A stretch of 15,610 bases of DNA from an uncultured Chromatiaceae bacterium. Its GTDB lineage: Bacteria > Pseudomonadota > Gammaproteobacteria > Enterobacterales > Alteromonadaceae. Under the pieces are notes generated by a model. It did no database searches and was not told the DNA's origin. It saw only the letters and a program-made list of their open reading frames with translations. The stretch is taken from assembly GCA_937978655.1 (NCBI GenBank), contig CALJUX010000041.1, forward strand, positions 1-15,610. Reading direction: 5' to 3'. Position numbers and translations under genes: made by a program. Every line of letters begins with the position of its first letter. Positions within the stretch are counted from its first letter, which is position 1. This document shows positions 3,977-12,898 of this stretch, in pieces.

Positions 3977-6900
3977 ATGACTTACTCTTATTCTGAAAAG
4001 AAACGTATCCGTAAGGACTTCGGTAAACGTCCACAAGTGTTGGATGTACCATATCTGTTGTCGATTCAAATTGAGTCGTTCAGCAAGTTTATTGAGCCAG
4101 ATCCAGAAGGCGAATACGGCTTAGAAGCTGCGTTCCGTTCTGTTTTTCCAATCAAAAGCTACTCTGGCAGCGCAGAACTGCAGTACGTCAGCTATCGGAT
4201 TGGTGAGCCGGTGTTTGATGTTAAAGAGTGTCAAATCCGTGGTGTAACCTACTCAGCGCCATTACGCGTCAAGCTGCGCATGGTCCTGTTTGATAAAGAA
4301 GCACCAGGCACTATCAAAGATATCCGTGAGCAGGAAGTCTACATGGGCGAAATCCCATTGATGACCGAAAATGGTACCTTTGTCATCAACGGTACTGAAC
4401 GCGTTATCGTTTCTCAGCTGCACCGCAGTCCGGGTGTGTTCTTTGACCACGACCGTGGCAAAACGCACTCATCAGGCAAAGTGTTATATAACGCACGCGT
4501 GATCCCATACCGTGGCTCATGGCTTGATTTTGAATTTGACGCCAAAGATGCTCTGTTCGTCCGTATCGACCGTCGCCGCAAACTGCCAGCGACTATCCTG
4601 TTACGCGCACTGGACCTGAGCACTGAAGACATCCTCACGACTTTCTTTGACAGCACGAAATTTGAGATCAAAGACGGTAAGTTGATGATGGAAGTAGTTG
4701 CAAACCGCTTACGTGGTGAAACTGCTGCATTTGATATTAAAGATAACAATGGCGAAGTCATTGTTGAAGCTGGCCGCCGTATTACGGCAAAACACGTTCG
4801 CCAGTTAGAAAAAACCGGCATGACCCTGATGGAAGTACCACACGAGTACGTCGTCGGCCGCGTCCTTTCAAAAAATTATGCTGACCGTTCGACCGGAGAG
4901 ATTATTGCCGAAGCGAACGCCGAGCTCACACTGGAGCTGTTAGCGAAACTTGCCAAAGCTGGTTATGAAAGCTTTGAGACACTGTTTATCAACGATTTGG
5001 ACCAAGGTGCATACATCTCTGACACCTTACGCATTGATCCGAGCAATAACCGGATGGAAGCGCTGGTCGAAATCTACCGCATGATGCGTCCTGGTGAACC
5101 ACCAACACGTGAAGCTGCGGAAACTTTATTTGAAAACCTGTTCTTCTCTGAAGACCGTTATGACCTGTCAACTGTAGGCCGCATGAAGTTCAACCGTCGG
5201 GTGAATTTCGAAGAAGGCACAGGCGTGGGCGTACTGAGCAAAGAAGACATCCTGGCTGTGATGAAAGTCCTGATCAATATTCGTAACGGTAACGGCGAAG
5301 TCGATGATATCGATCACCTGGGTAACCGTCGGATCCGTTCAGTCGGCGAAATGGCAGAAAACCAATTCCGTGTTGGTTTAGTACGTGTTGAACGTGCTGT
5401 TAAAGAACGTTTGTCATTAGGCGACCTGGATGCTGTGATGCCTCAGGACCTGATCAATGCCAAGCCAATTTCGGCTGCAGTGAAAGAGTTCTTCGGTTCC
5501 AGCCAGCTGTCTCAGTTTATGGACCAGAACAACCCGCTGTCAGAAGTCACACACAAACGCCGTATTTCTGCTTTAGGCCCTGGTGGTCTGACGCGTGAGC
5601 GCGCCGGCTTCGAAGTCCGCGACGTTCACCCGACGCACTACGGTCGTGTATGTCCAATCGAAACACCTGAAGGTCCGAACATCGGTCTGATCAACTCGCT
5701 GTCTATGTTCGCACAGACCAACGAGTACGGTTTCCTGGAAACCCCATACCGCCGGATTGAAGATGGTATTGTGACCGACGAAGTCGATTTCCTGTCTGCG
5801 ATTGAAGAAGGTAACTTCGTCATTGCACAGGCGAACGCCGAGCTGAGCGCAGAAAACCGTCTGGTTGAAGAGCTGGTTCCTTGCCGTTTCAAAAACGAAT
5901 TCACCTTAATGCCAGCCGACAAAGTCCAGTACATGGACGTTGCACCGCAGCAGATCGTGTCAGTCGCAGCAGCACTGATCCCGTTCCTGGAACACGATGA
6001 CGCCAACCGCGCATTGATGGGTTCGAACATGCAACGTCAGGCAGTACCAACATTGCGTGCTGACAAGCCGTTAGTGGGTACTGGTGTAGAGCGCGTCGTG
6101 GCCAAAGACTCTGGTGTTACCGTCGTTGCGAAACGTGGTGGTGTGATCGATTACGTCGACGCCAGCCGCATCGTGATTAAAGTGAACGAAGAAGAAATGG
6201 TGGCCGGTGAAGCCGGTATCGACATTTATAACCTGACCAAATATACCCGTTCTAACCAGAACACCTGTATCAATCAGCGTCCATGTGTCAACCATGGTGA
6301 ACCGATTGAACGCGGTGATGTCCTGGCTGACGGTCCTTCTACGGACTTAGGTGAACTGGCGTTAGGTCAAAACTTACGTGTCGCGTTCATGCCGTGGAAC
6401 GGTTACAACTTCGAAGACTCGATTTTGTTATCTGAGCGTTTAGTGCAGGAAGATCGCCTGACCACTATCCACATTCAGGAACTGAGCTGTATCGCCCGCG
6501 ATACTAAGTTAGGACCTGAGGAAATCACTGCCGATATTCCAAACGTTGGTGAGTCTGCGCTGTCGAAACTCGACGAAGCAGGTATCGTATACATTGGTGC
6601 GGAAGTGAAAGGTGGCGATATCCTGGTTGGTAAAGTCACGCCAAAAGGCGAAAGCCAGCTGACGCCGGAAGAGAAGCTGTTACGCGCAATCTTCGGTGAA
6701 AAAGCATCTGACGTGAAAGATACGTCACTGCGTGTACCTAACTCTGTCACCGGTACGGTGATCGACGTACAGGTCTTTACCCGTGATGGCGTAGAAAAAG
6801 ACAAACGCGCACGCGAAATTGAAGAGATGGAAATCAAACAGGCGAAAAAAGACCTGAATGAAGAATTCCGTATCCTTGAAGAAGGTATCTTCAGCCGCGC

Positions 6901-8002
6901 CCGTAACCTGTTAGAAAGCACCGGTGTTGATCGCGCCAAGCTGAACAATATGCGCGGTGACGTGCTGTTGTCGCAAAGCCTGGCAGACGAAGACAAGCAA
7001 AACGATCTGGAACAACTGGCGGCACAGTACGAAGAAATCCGTATTGAATACGACAAGAAGTTCGAAGCCAAACGTCGCAAGATTGTCCAAGGCGATGACC
7101 TGGCGCCGGGCGTGCTGAAAATCGTTAAAGTGTATTTAGCGGTGAAACGTCGCATTCAGCCTGGTGACAAGATGGCAGGCCGTCACGGTAACAAGGGTGT
7201 TATCTCTTCTATCGTGCCAGTTGAAGATATGCCATACGATGAAAAAGGTCAGCCGGTTGATATCGTGCTGAACCCGCTGGGCGTTCCGTCGCGGATGAAC
7301 ATCGGTCAGATCCTCGAAACACACTTAGGCTTAGCGGCCCGTGGTATCGGTGACAAGATTGATGCAATGATCAAAGAGCAGAAAGAAGTCGCGGAGATCC
7401 GTGAGTTCCTGGTGAAAGCCTATGCACTGGGTCAATCCCGTCAGGACGTGGACGTTGCCAACTTCACTGATGATGAAGTGCGTCGTTTAGCGCAAAACCT
7501 GCGCAAAGGTTTACCAGTTGCATCACCAGTGTTTGATGGCGCGAAAGAAAGCGAAATCAAAGAACTGTTAGCTCTGGGCGACCTGCCAACCAGCGGTCAG
7601 ATCACGCTGTATGATGGTCGTACCGGTAATACTTTCGAACGTAAAGTAACCGTTGGCTATATGTACATGCTGAAACTGAACCACTTGGTTGATGACAAGA
7701 TGCACGCCCGTTCGACCGGTTCGTACAGTCTGGTTACCCAACAGCCTCTGGGTGGTAAAGCTCAGTTCGGTGGTCAGCGCTTCGGTGAGATGGAAGTGTG
7801 GGCACTGGAAGCATACGGTGCAGCCTATACCCTGCAGGAAATGTTGACTGTGAAGTCTGATGACGTGAATGGCCGGACCAAGATGTATAAAAACATCGTG
7901 GATGGCGACCACCGCATGGAACCAGGCATGCCAGAATCTTTCAACGTATTGATGAAAGAAATCCGTTCGCTCGGTATCAACATCGAATTGGAAGAGGAAT
8001 AA
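3977..8002 (+). CDS. rpoB: DNA-directed RNA polymerase subunit beta
   Basis: This is the beta subunit of RNA polymerase, forming one side of the active-site cleft. The 1341 residues compare with 1342 in E. coli. It starts MTYSYSEKKRIRKDFGKRPQ and ends INIELEEE. The rifampicin pocket reads SSQLSQFMDQNNPLSE, then VTHKRRISALG. D516, H526 and S531 are wild type at E. coli numbering and the only visible change is V524 for Ile, so rifampicin sensitivity is expected. Catalytic lysines K1065 and K1073 lie in QPGDKMAGRHGNKGV. The gammaproteobacterial insertions appear present: one near 226-350, and a charged helical one near 938-1042 (KDKRAREIEEMEIKQ). The ATG has GAGG (3967-3970) upstream. It is transcribed by read-through of the attenuator. 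Confidence 0.99.
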   Translation: MTYSYSEKKRIRKDFGKRPQVLDVPYLLSIQIESFSKFIEPDPEGEYGLEAAFRSVFPIKSYSGSAELQYVSYRIGEPVFDVKECQIRGVTYSAPLRVKLRMVLFDKEAPGTIKDIREQEVYMGEIPLMTENGTFVINGTERVIVSQLHRSPGVFFDHDRGKTHSSGKVLYNARVIPYRGSWLDFEFDAKDALFVRIDRRRKLPATILLRALDLSTEDILTTFFDSTKFEIKDGKLMMEVVANRLRGETAAFDIKDNNGEVIVEAGRRITAKHVRQLEKTGMTLMEVPHEYVVGRVLSKNYADRSTGEIIAEANAELTLELLAKLAKAGYESFETLFINDLDQGAYISDTLRIDPSNNRMEALVEIYRMMRPGEPPTREAAETLFENLFFSEDRYDLSTVGRMKFNRRVNFEEGTGVGVLSKEDILAVMKVLINIRNGNGEVDDIDHLGNRRIRSVGEMAENQFRVGLVRVERAVKERLSLGDLDAVMPQDLINAKPISAAVKEFFGSSQLSQFMDQNNPLSEVTHKRRISALGPGGLTRERAGFEVRDVHPTHYGRVCPIETPEGPNIGLINSLSMFAQTNEYGFLETPYRRIEDGIVTDEVDFLSAIEEGNFVIAQANAELSAENRLVEELVPCRFKNEFTLMPADKVQYMDVAPQQIVSVAAALIPFLEHDDANRALMGSNMQRQAVPTLRADKPLVGTGVERVVAKDSGVTVVAKRGGVIDYVDASRIVIKVNEEEMVAGEAGIDIYNLTKYTRSNQNTCINQRPCVNHGEPIERGDVLADGPSTDLGELALGQNLRVAFMPWNGYNFEDSILLSERLVQEDRLTTIHIQELSCIARDTKLGPEEITADIPNVGESALSKLDEAGIVYIGAEVKGGDILVGKVTPKGESQLTPEEKLLRAIFGEKASDVKDTSLRVPNSVTGTVIDVQVFTRDGVEKDKRAREIEEMEIKQAKKDLNEEFRILEEGIFSRARNLLESTGVDRAKLNNMRGDVLLSQSLADEDKQNDLEQLAAQYEEIRIEYDKKFEAKRRKIVQGDDLAPGVLKIVKVYLAVKRRIQPGDKMAGRHGNKGVISSIVPVEDMPYDEKGQPVDIVLNPLGVPSRMNIGQILETHLGLAARGIGDKIDAMIKEQKEVAEIREFLVKAYALGQSRQDVDVANFTDDEVRRLAQNLRKGLPVASPVFDGAKESEIKELLALGDLPTSGQITLYDGRTGNTFERKVTVGYMYMLKLNHLVDDKMHARSTGSYSLVTQQPLGGKAQFGGQRFGEMEVWALEAYGAAYTLQEMLTVKSDDVNGRTKMYKNIVDGDHRMEPGMPESFNVLMKEIRSLGINIELEEE

Positions 8003-8011
8003 CCCTCGGCC

Positions 8012-8067
8012 CCCCCTGCGCAAGCAGGGGGAATTTGCTGAGTAATGATTTGGGGCCCTTGTGCCCC
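8012..8067 (+). other. Two GC-rich hairpins between rpoB and rpoC
   Basis: CCCCCTGC (8012-8019) and GCAGGGGG (8024-8031) form a perfect 8-bp stem capped by GCAA, a stable GNRA tetraloop. GGGGC (8052-8056) then pairs with GCCCC (8063-8067). Neither is followed by a T-run, so they are not intrinsic terminators. They fill the 96-nt gap before the rpoC ribosome-binding site and may separate or stabilise the two coding regions in the mRNA. Confidence 0.6.
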
Positions 8068-8098
8068 CTGACTGGTTAACCTCTGACAGGAGAGTAAA

Positions 8099-11000
8099 GT
8101 GAAAGACTTATTAAAGTTTCTGAAACAGCAAACAAAAACTGAAGAGTTCGATGTGATCCGCATTGGCCTGTCTTCACCGGATATGATCCGCTCGTGGTCA
8201 TTTGGTGAAGTGAAAAAGCCAGAAACCATCAACTACCGGACTTTCAAGCCTGAGCGCGATGGCCTGTTTTGTGCCCGTATCTTTGGCCCGGTGAAAGATT
8301 ATGAATGTCTGTGCGGTAAGTACAAACGCTTAAAGCACCGTGGTGTGATTTGTGAGAAGTGTGGCGTTGAAGTCACGCTGACCAAAGTACGCCGTGAGCG
8401 CATGGGTCACATTGAACTGGCAAGTCCGGTTGCACATATTTGGTTCCTGAAGTCACTGCCGAGCCGTATCGGCTTGCTGTTAGATATGACACTGCGCGAT
8501 ATCGAACGTGTATTGTATTTCGAAAGCTACGTAGTGACTGAGCCTGGTATGACTTCTTTAGAGCGTCGTCAGATGCTGACTGAAGAAGAGTACTTAGACG
8601 TGCTGGAAGAGCACGGCGACGAGTTCGAAGCCAAGATGGGTGCAGAAGCAATTCTGGATCTGTTAAAAGGCATTGAACTGGCAACAGAAATTAAGCAAAT
8701 GCGTGAAGAGTTGCCAACCATCAACTCTGAAACCAAACGCAAAAAAATCAGCAAACGCTTAAAACTGATGGAAGCGTTCCATACTTCTGGCAACAAACCA
8801 GAGTGGATGATCATGACAGTGCTGCCAGTACTGCCGCCGGATTTACGTCCGCTGGTACCACTGGACGGCGGTCGTTTTGCGACTTCAGATCTGAACGATC
8901 TGTACCGTCGGGTGATCAACCGGAACAACCGTCTGAAGCGTCTGTTAGATCTGTCTGCACCTGACATCATCGTCCGCAACGAAAAGCGGATGTTGCAGGA
9001 AGCTGTGGATGCGCTGTTAGATAACGGTCGTCGTGGCCGTGCTATTACTGGTTCTAACAAGCGTCCGCTGAAATCTTTAGCTGACATGATCAAAGGTAAG
9101 CAAGGTCGTTTCCGTCAGAACTTATTAGGTAAGCGCGTCGACTATTCAGGTCGTTCGGTTATTACCGTAGGTCCTACACTGCGTCTGCATCAGTGTGGTC
9201 TGCCGAAGAAAATGGCGCTGGAACTGTTCAAGCCGTTCATCTATGGCAAGCTGGAAGCCCGTGGTTTAGCCACGACTATCAAAGCCGCCAAGAAAATGGT
9301 TGAGCGCGAAGAAGGCGCTGTCTGGGACGTCCTTGATGAAGTCATCCGTGAACATCCGGTCCTGCTGAACCGCGCACCAACACTGCACCGTCTGGGTATC
9401 CAGGCATTTGAGCCAGTGCTGATCGAAGGTAAAGCGATCCAACTGCACCCACTGGTGTGTGCGGCATACAACGCCGACTTCGACGGTGACCAGATGGCGG
9501 TGCACGTACCGCTGACACTGGAAGCTCAGTTAGAAGCGCGCGCGCTGATGATGTCGACCAACAACGTACTGTCACCAGCGAACGGTGAACCAATCATCGT
9601 TCCATCTCAGGACGTTGTATTGGGTCTGTATTACATGACCCGTGATGCCGTTAATGCCAAAGGTGAAGGCATGATGTTCAAGAGCCCGAAAGAAGCGGAA
9701 AAAGCATTCCGTGCTGGTGTTGCCAGCCTGCATGCCCGCGTCAAAGTGCGCTTGACTGAAGTGACGAACCACGAAGATGGCACCAGCACCAGCACGACTT
9801 CTGTACGCGACACGACTGTCGGCCGTGCCATTCTGTACTCAATCCTGCCAACAGGTCTGGCGTTTGATTCAATCAACCAGGCTATGGGCAAGAAGCAGAT
9901 TTCGCGTTTACTGAACGGTTCATACCGTCGGATCGGCCTGAAAAACACAGTTATTCTGGCTGACCAAATCATGTATACCGGTTTCCACTATGCGATGCTG
10001 TCAGGTGTGTCTGTAGGTATTGATGACATGGTCATCCCTGCGGCAAAAGTAGACATCATCGGTGCTGCGGAAGCAGAAGTTGCGGAAATCCAGGACCAGT
10101 TCCAACAGGGTCTGGTCACAGCCGGTGAAAAATACAACAAAGTTATCGACATCTGGTCAACAGCGAACGAAGCGTTGTCAAAAGCCATGATGGATAACCT
10201 GTCGAAAGAAAAAGTCATTGATCGCGACGGCAACGAAGTGACGCAGCCATCATTTAACTCTGTATATATGATGGCCGACTCTGGCGCACGGGGCTCTCCA
10301 GCTCAGATCCGTCAGTTAGCCGGTATGCGTGGTCTGATGGCTAAGCCAGATGGTTCAATCATCGAGACGCCAATCACGGCAAACTTCCGTGAAGGCTTAA
10401 GCGTTCTGCAGTACTTCATCTCTACACACGGTGCACGTAAAGGTCTGGCCGATACCGCACTGAAGACCGCGAACTCTGGTTACCTGACTCGTCGTCTGGT
10501 TGACGTTGCACAAGATTTAGTTGTGACGGAAGCTGACTGTGGTTCTGAAGAAGGCATCATGATGAAACCACTGATTGAAGGTGGTGACGTCGTAGAAGGT
10601 CTGCGTGAGCGCGTGTTAGGTCGTGTTGTTATCGGTGACGTTGTAGTTCCGGCAACCGGCGAAGTGCTGGTTGAAGATGGCACCATGCTGGACGAGCAAC
10701 TCTGTGATCTGATTGAGAAAAACTCAATCGACGAAGTGTACGTGCGTTCAGTAATCACCTGTCAGACTAACTTTGGTGTTTGTGCCAAGTGTTACGGTCG
10801 CGATCTGGCCCGTGGTCATATCATCAACGCCGGTGAAGCGGTGGGTGTTATTGCTGCACAGTCAATCGGTGAACCAGGTACACAGCTGACAATGCGTACA
10901 TTCCACATCGGTGGTGCGGCGTCACGGGCTTCGGCAGAAAACAGCGTCCAGGTGAAGAACTCTGGTACGTTAAAACTGCACAACGCTAAGTTTGTTCGCA

Positions 11001-12280
11001 ACACTGACGACAAAATCGTTATCACATCACGTTCTGCGGAAGTGACAGTGTTTGACGACCAGGGTCGTGAGAAAGAGCGCTATAAACTGCCATACGGTTC
11101 GGTGTTAACTATCGATGACAACAGCAGCGTGACTGCCGGTCAAATCGTCGCAAACTGGGATCCGCATTCACACCCAATCATTGTGGAACGTGGTGCCAAG
11201 GTTTCGTTCAGCGATGTTGACGACAGTAACACTGAAGTTCAACAGGACGACCTGACTGGTTTAAGCCGGACTGTAGTGAAAGACCTGTCCAAGGTTAACG
11301 CGAAAGAGCCAAAACTCATTCTCGCCATGGACGACGGTGCACTGCAGGAGATCCGTCTGCCAAGCTTCACCACCATCGAAATCACTGATGGTCAGAACGT
11401 GAAGCCAGGTACTGTGTTAGCGCGCATTCCACAAGAAGGCTCGAAAACACGCGACATCACCGGTGGTCTGCCACGCGTTGCTGACTTGTTTGAAGCTCGT
11501 AAGCCAAAAGATCCAGCCATTCTGGCCGAGATTTCAGGTGTGATCAGCTTCGGTAAAGAAACCAAAGGCAAACGTCGTCTGATTATCACGCCAGAGCAAG
11601 GTGACTCTCATGAAGAGATGATCCCGAAATGGCGTCAGGTCAACGTGTTCGAAGGTGAGCGCATCGAGAAGGGTGAAGTAATTTCGGAAGGCCCAGAGTC
11701 TCCGCATGACATCCTGCGTCTGCGTGGTATCCACCATGTTGCCAGCTACATCGTTAACGAAGTACAGGACGTTTACCGTCTGCAAGGCGTTAAGATCAAC
11801 GACAAACACATCGAAACGATTATTCGTCAGATGCTGCGTAAGTGTGTGATCCTGCACCCGGGCGACAGTGAATTCCTCGAAGGCGAACAGGTTGAAGTTT
11901 CACGTGTGAACATTGCCAACGTCGAACTGGAAGCTGCAGGGAAGATCCCTGCGAAGTACGAGCGCAGCTTGCTGGGTATTACCAAAGCATCGCTGTCGAC
12001 GGACTCTTTCATTTCTGCGGCGTCGTTCCAGGAAACTACACGGGTTCTGACCGAAGCTGCTGTCGGTGGCAAGACCGACGAGCTGCGTGGCCTGAAAGAA
12101 AACGTTATCGTGGGTCGTCTGATCCCGGCTGGTACCGGTTTCGCTTATCACCAGAACCGTACACGTCAACGTGCACGCGTCGCTAATGGTGAAGTGGCAG
12201 AACCAGCCATGAGTGCTGAAGTCGCCGAACAGGCACTGACAGATGCGCTGAATATGGACTTGTCAGGCAACGACGATTAA
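8099..12280 (+). CDS. rpoC: DNA-directed RNA polymerase subunit beta'
   Basis: This is the catalytic beta' subunit. The 1393 residues compare with 1407 in E. coli, the difference lying toward the C-terminal end. It uses a GTG start, as E. coli does, with AGGAGAG (8088-8094) upstream. The N-terminal zinc site is C70, C72, C85, C88 in ECLCGKYKRLKHRGVICEKC. The metal-binding NADFDGDQMAVH has D460, D462 and D464. The second zinc site is C814, C888, C895, C898. The trigger loop TMRTFHIGGAAS has M932 and H936. A long insertion follows within the trigger loop region, as in E. coli. Residue numbering matches E. coli to at least 936. A strong terminator follows the gene. Confidence 0.99.
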   Translation: MKDLLKFLKQQTKTEEFDVIRIGLSSPDMIRSWSFGEVKKPETINYRTFKPERDGLFCARIFGPVKDYECLCGKYKRLKHRGVICEKCGVEVTLTKVRRERMGHIELASPVAHIWFLKSLPSRIGLLLDMTLRDIERVLYFESYVVTEPGMTSLERRQMLTEEEYLDVLEEHGDEFEAKMGAEAILDLLKGIELATEIKQMREELPTINSETKRKKISKRLKLMEAFHTSGNKPEWMIMTVLPVLPPDLRPLVPLDGGRFATSDLNDLYRRVINRNNRLKRLLDLSAPDIIVRNEKRMLQEAVDALLDNGRRGRAITGSNKRPLKSLADMIKGKQGRFRQNLLGKRVDYSGRSVITVGPTLRLHQCGLPKKMALELFKPFIYGKLEARGLATTIKAAKKMVEREEGAVWDVLDEVIREHPVLLNRAPTLHRLGIQAFEPVLIEGKAIQLHPLVCAAYNADFDGDQMAVHVPLTLEAQLEARALMMSTNNVLSPANGEPIIVPSQDVVLGLYYMTRDAVNAKGEGMMFKSPKEAEKAFRAGVASLHARVKVRLTEVTNHEDGTSTSTTSVRDTTVGRAILYSILPTGLAFDSINQAMGKKQISRLLNGSYRRIGLKNTVILADQIMYTGFHYAMLSGVSVGIDDMVIPAAKVDIIGAAEAEVAEIQDQFQQGLVTAGEKYNKVIDIWSTANEALSKAMMDNLSKEKVIDRDGNEVTQPSFNSVYMMADSGARGSPAQIRQLAGMRGLMAKPDGSIIETPITANFREGLSVLQYFISTHGARKGLADTALKTANSGYLTRRLVDVAQDLVVTEADCGSEEGIMMKPLIEGGDVVEGLRERVLGRVVIGDVVVPATGEVLVEDGTMLDEQLCDLIEKNSIDEVYVRSVITCQTNFGVCAKCYGRDLARGHIINAGEAVGVIAAQSIGEPGTQLTMRTFHIGGAASRASAENSVQVKNSGTLKLHNAKFVRNTDDKIVITSRSAEVTVFDDQGREKERYKLPYGSVLTIDDNSSVTAGQIVANWDPHSHPIIVERGAKVSFSDVDDSNTEVQQDDLTGLSRTVVKDLSKVNAKEPKLILAMDDGALQEIRLPSFTTIEITDGQNVKPGTVLARIPQEGSKTRDITGGLPRVADLFEARKPKDPAILAEISGVISFGKETKGKRRLIITPEQGDSHEEMIPKWRQVNVFEGERIEKGEVISEGPESPHDILRLRGIHHVASYIVNEVQDVYRLQGVKINDKHIETIIRQMLRKCVILHPGDSEFLEGEQVEVSRVNIANVELEAAGKIPAKYERSLLGITKASLSTDSFISAASFQETTRVLTEAAVGGKTDELRGLKENVIVGRLIPAGTGFAYHQNRTRQRARVANGEVAEPAMSAEVAEQALTDALNMDLSGNDD

Positions 12281-12299
12281 TTACGTCTGATTAAGCCTT

Positions 12300-12338
12300 A
12301 AAGCCCGCCGTATCCCAGATACGGCGGGCTTTTTCTTT
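12300..12338 (+). terminator. Strong intrinsic terminator after rpoC
   Basis: AGCCCGCCGTAT (12302-12313) pairs perfectly with ATACGGCGGGCT (12319-12330) around CCCAG. Two further A-T pairs extend the stem to 14 bp. The tail is TTTTTCTTT. It should end the rplJL-rpoBC transcript efficiently, making the str genes a separate unit. Its tail directly abuts the -35 box of the next promoter. Confidence 0.95.
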
Positions 12339-12339
12339 C

Positions 12340-12375
12340 TTGACAGGTCAAAGGTTGACCAGTAGAATTCGGCGG
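12340..12375 (+). promoter_or_regulatory. str operon promoter (rpsL-rpsG-fusA-tuf)
   Basis: A perfect -35 TTGACA (12340-12345) and the -10 TAGAAT (12363-12368, five of six) are 17 nt apart. The discriminator TCGGCG is GC-rich, and the start is expected near 12374-12375. The spacer contains a perfect inverted repeat, GGTCAA-AGG-TTGACC (12346-12360). This is the best promoter match in the window and the only promoter seen for rpsL-rpsG-fusA-tuf. Confidence 0.85.
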
Positions 12376-12377
12376 CC

Positions 12378-12389
12378 CCCGATTTCGGG
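12378..12389 (+). other. Short hairpin in the rpsL leader
   Basis: CCCG (12378-12381) pairs with CGGG (12386-12389) around ATTT, just after the predicted transcript start. The rest of the 64-nt leader is AT-rich and seems unstructured up to the ribosome-binding site AGGAG (12428-12432). The hairpin may protect the 5' end. Confidence 0.35.
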
Positions 12390-12438
12390 TGCGGAATTAC
12401 ACGTTTATTGGGTATATTTTTTAAACCAGGAGTATTTA

Positions 12439-12816
12439 ATGGCAACAATCAACCAGCTAGTGCGTAAGCCGCGCAGCCAGGTGGTCTCTAAGAGCACCGT
12501 TCCGGCTCTCGAGGCTTGCCCACAGAAGCGTGGTGTTTGTACCCGCGTATACACCACTACCCCTAAGAAGCCAAACTCAGCACTGCGTAAAGTATGCCGT
12601 GTCCGTTTAACCAACGGTTTTGAAGTTTCTTCTTATATCGGTGGTGAAGGCCACAACTTACAGGAACACAGCGTTGTCCTGATCCGTGGCGGCCGGGTAA
12701 AAGACCTTCCAGGTGTGCGCTACCACACCGTACGCGGCACATTAGACTGTGCTGGCGTTAAAGATCGTAAGCAAGGCCGTTCTAAATACGGCGCTAAACG
12801 GCCGAAGAACAAATAA
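12439..12816 (+). CDS. rpsL: 30S ribosomal protein S12
   Basis: S12 sits at the decoding centre of the small subunit and controls tRNA selection accuracy. The protein has 125 residues (E. coli 124), starting MATINQLVRKPRSQ and ending GAKRPKNK. The streptomycin-related lysines are wild type: K43 in TTTPKKPNSALRKV and K88 in GGRVKDLPGVRYH. D89, the beta-methylthiolated residue in other bacteria, is also present. The ATG at 12439 has AGGAG 6 nt upstream. An in-frame ATG at 12340 is rejected as the start because it lies on the promoter. First gene of the str operon. Confidence 0.99.
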   Translation: MATINQLVRKPRSQVVSKSTVPALEACPQKRGVCTRVYTTTPKKPNSALRKVCRVRLTNGFEVSSYIGGEGHNLQEHSVVLIRGGRVKDLPGVRYHTVRGTLDCAGVKDRKQGRSKYGAKRPKNK

Positions 12817-12898
12817 CTTAACTCCGTTAAGTAAGGCCAAACTAAGCAACTTTTTTCATTAAAAGTTTTGGAATCACCTGAAGCAATCGGAGTTTCGA
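12816..12898 (+). promoter_or_regulatory. rpsL-rpsG intercistronic region, predicted S7 control site
   Basis: AACTCCG (12820-12826), just after rpsL, is a perfect complement of CGGAGTT (12888-12894), which includes the rpsG ribosome-binding site GGAG. Between them AACTTTT (12848-12854) pairs with AAAAGTT (12861-12867). A competing local hairpin, ACTTAAC/GTTAAGT (12816-12822/12826-12832), would free the site. In E. coli S7 represses its operon through this intercistronic region. The pairing is visible here; S7 binding is inferred. Confidence 0.6.

Noticed and set aside
6475..7155. Long open frame on the minus strand within rpoB (226 codons).
   Set aside because: It is Ser/Arg-rich low-complexity coding shadow opposite a fully conserved RpoB region, with no family features.
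12340..12438. 33-residue N-terminal extension of S12 from an in-frame ATG at 12340.
   Set aside because: It overlaps the str promoter, has no family similarity, and the ATG at 12439 has an AGGAG site and the conserved MATINQL start.
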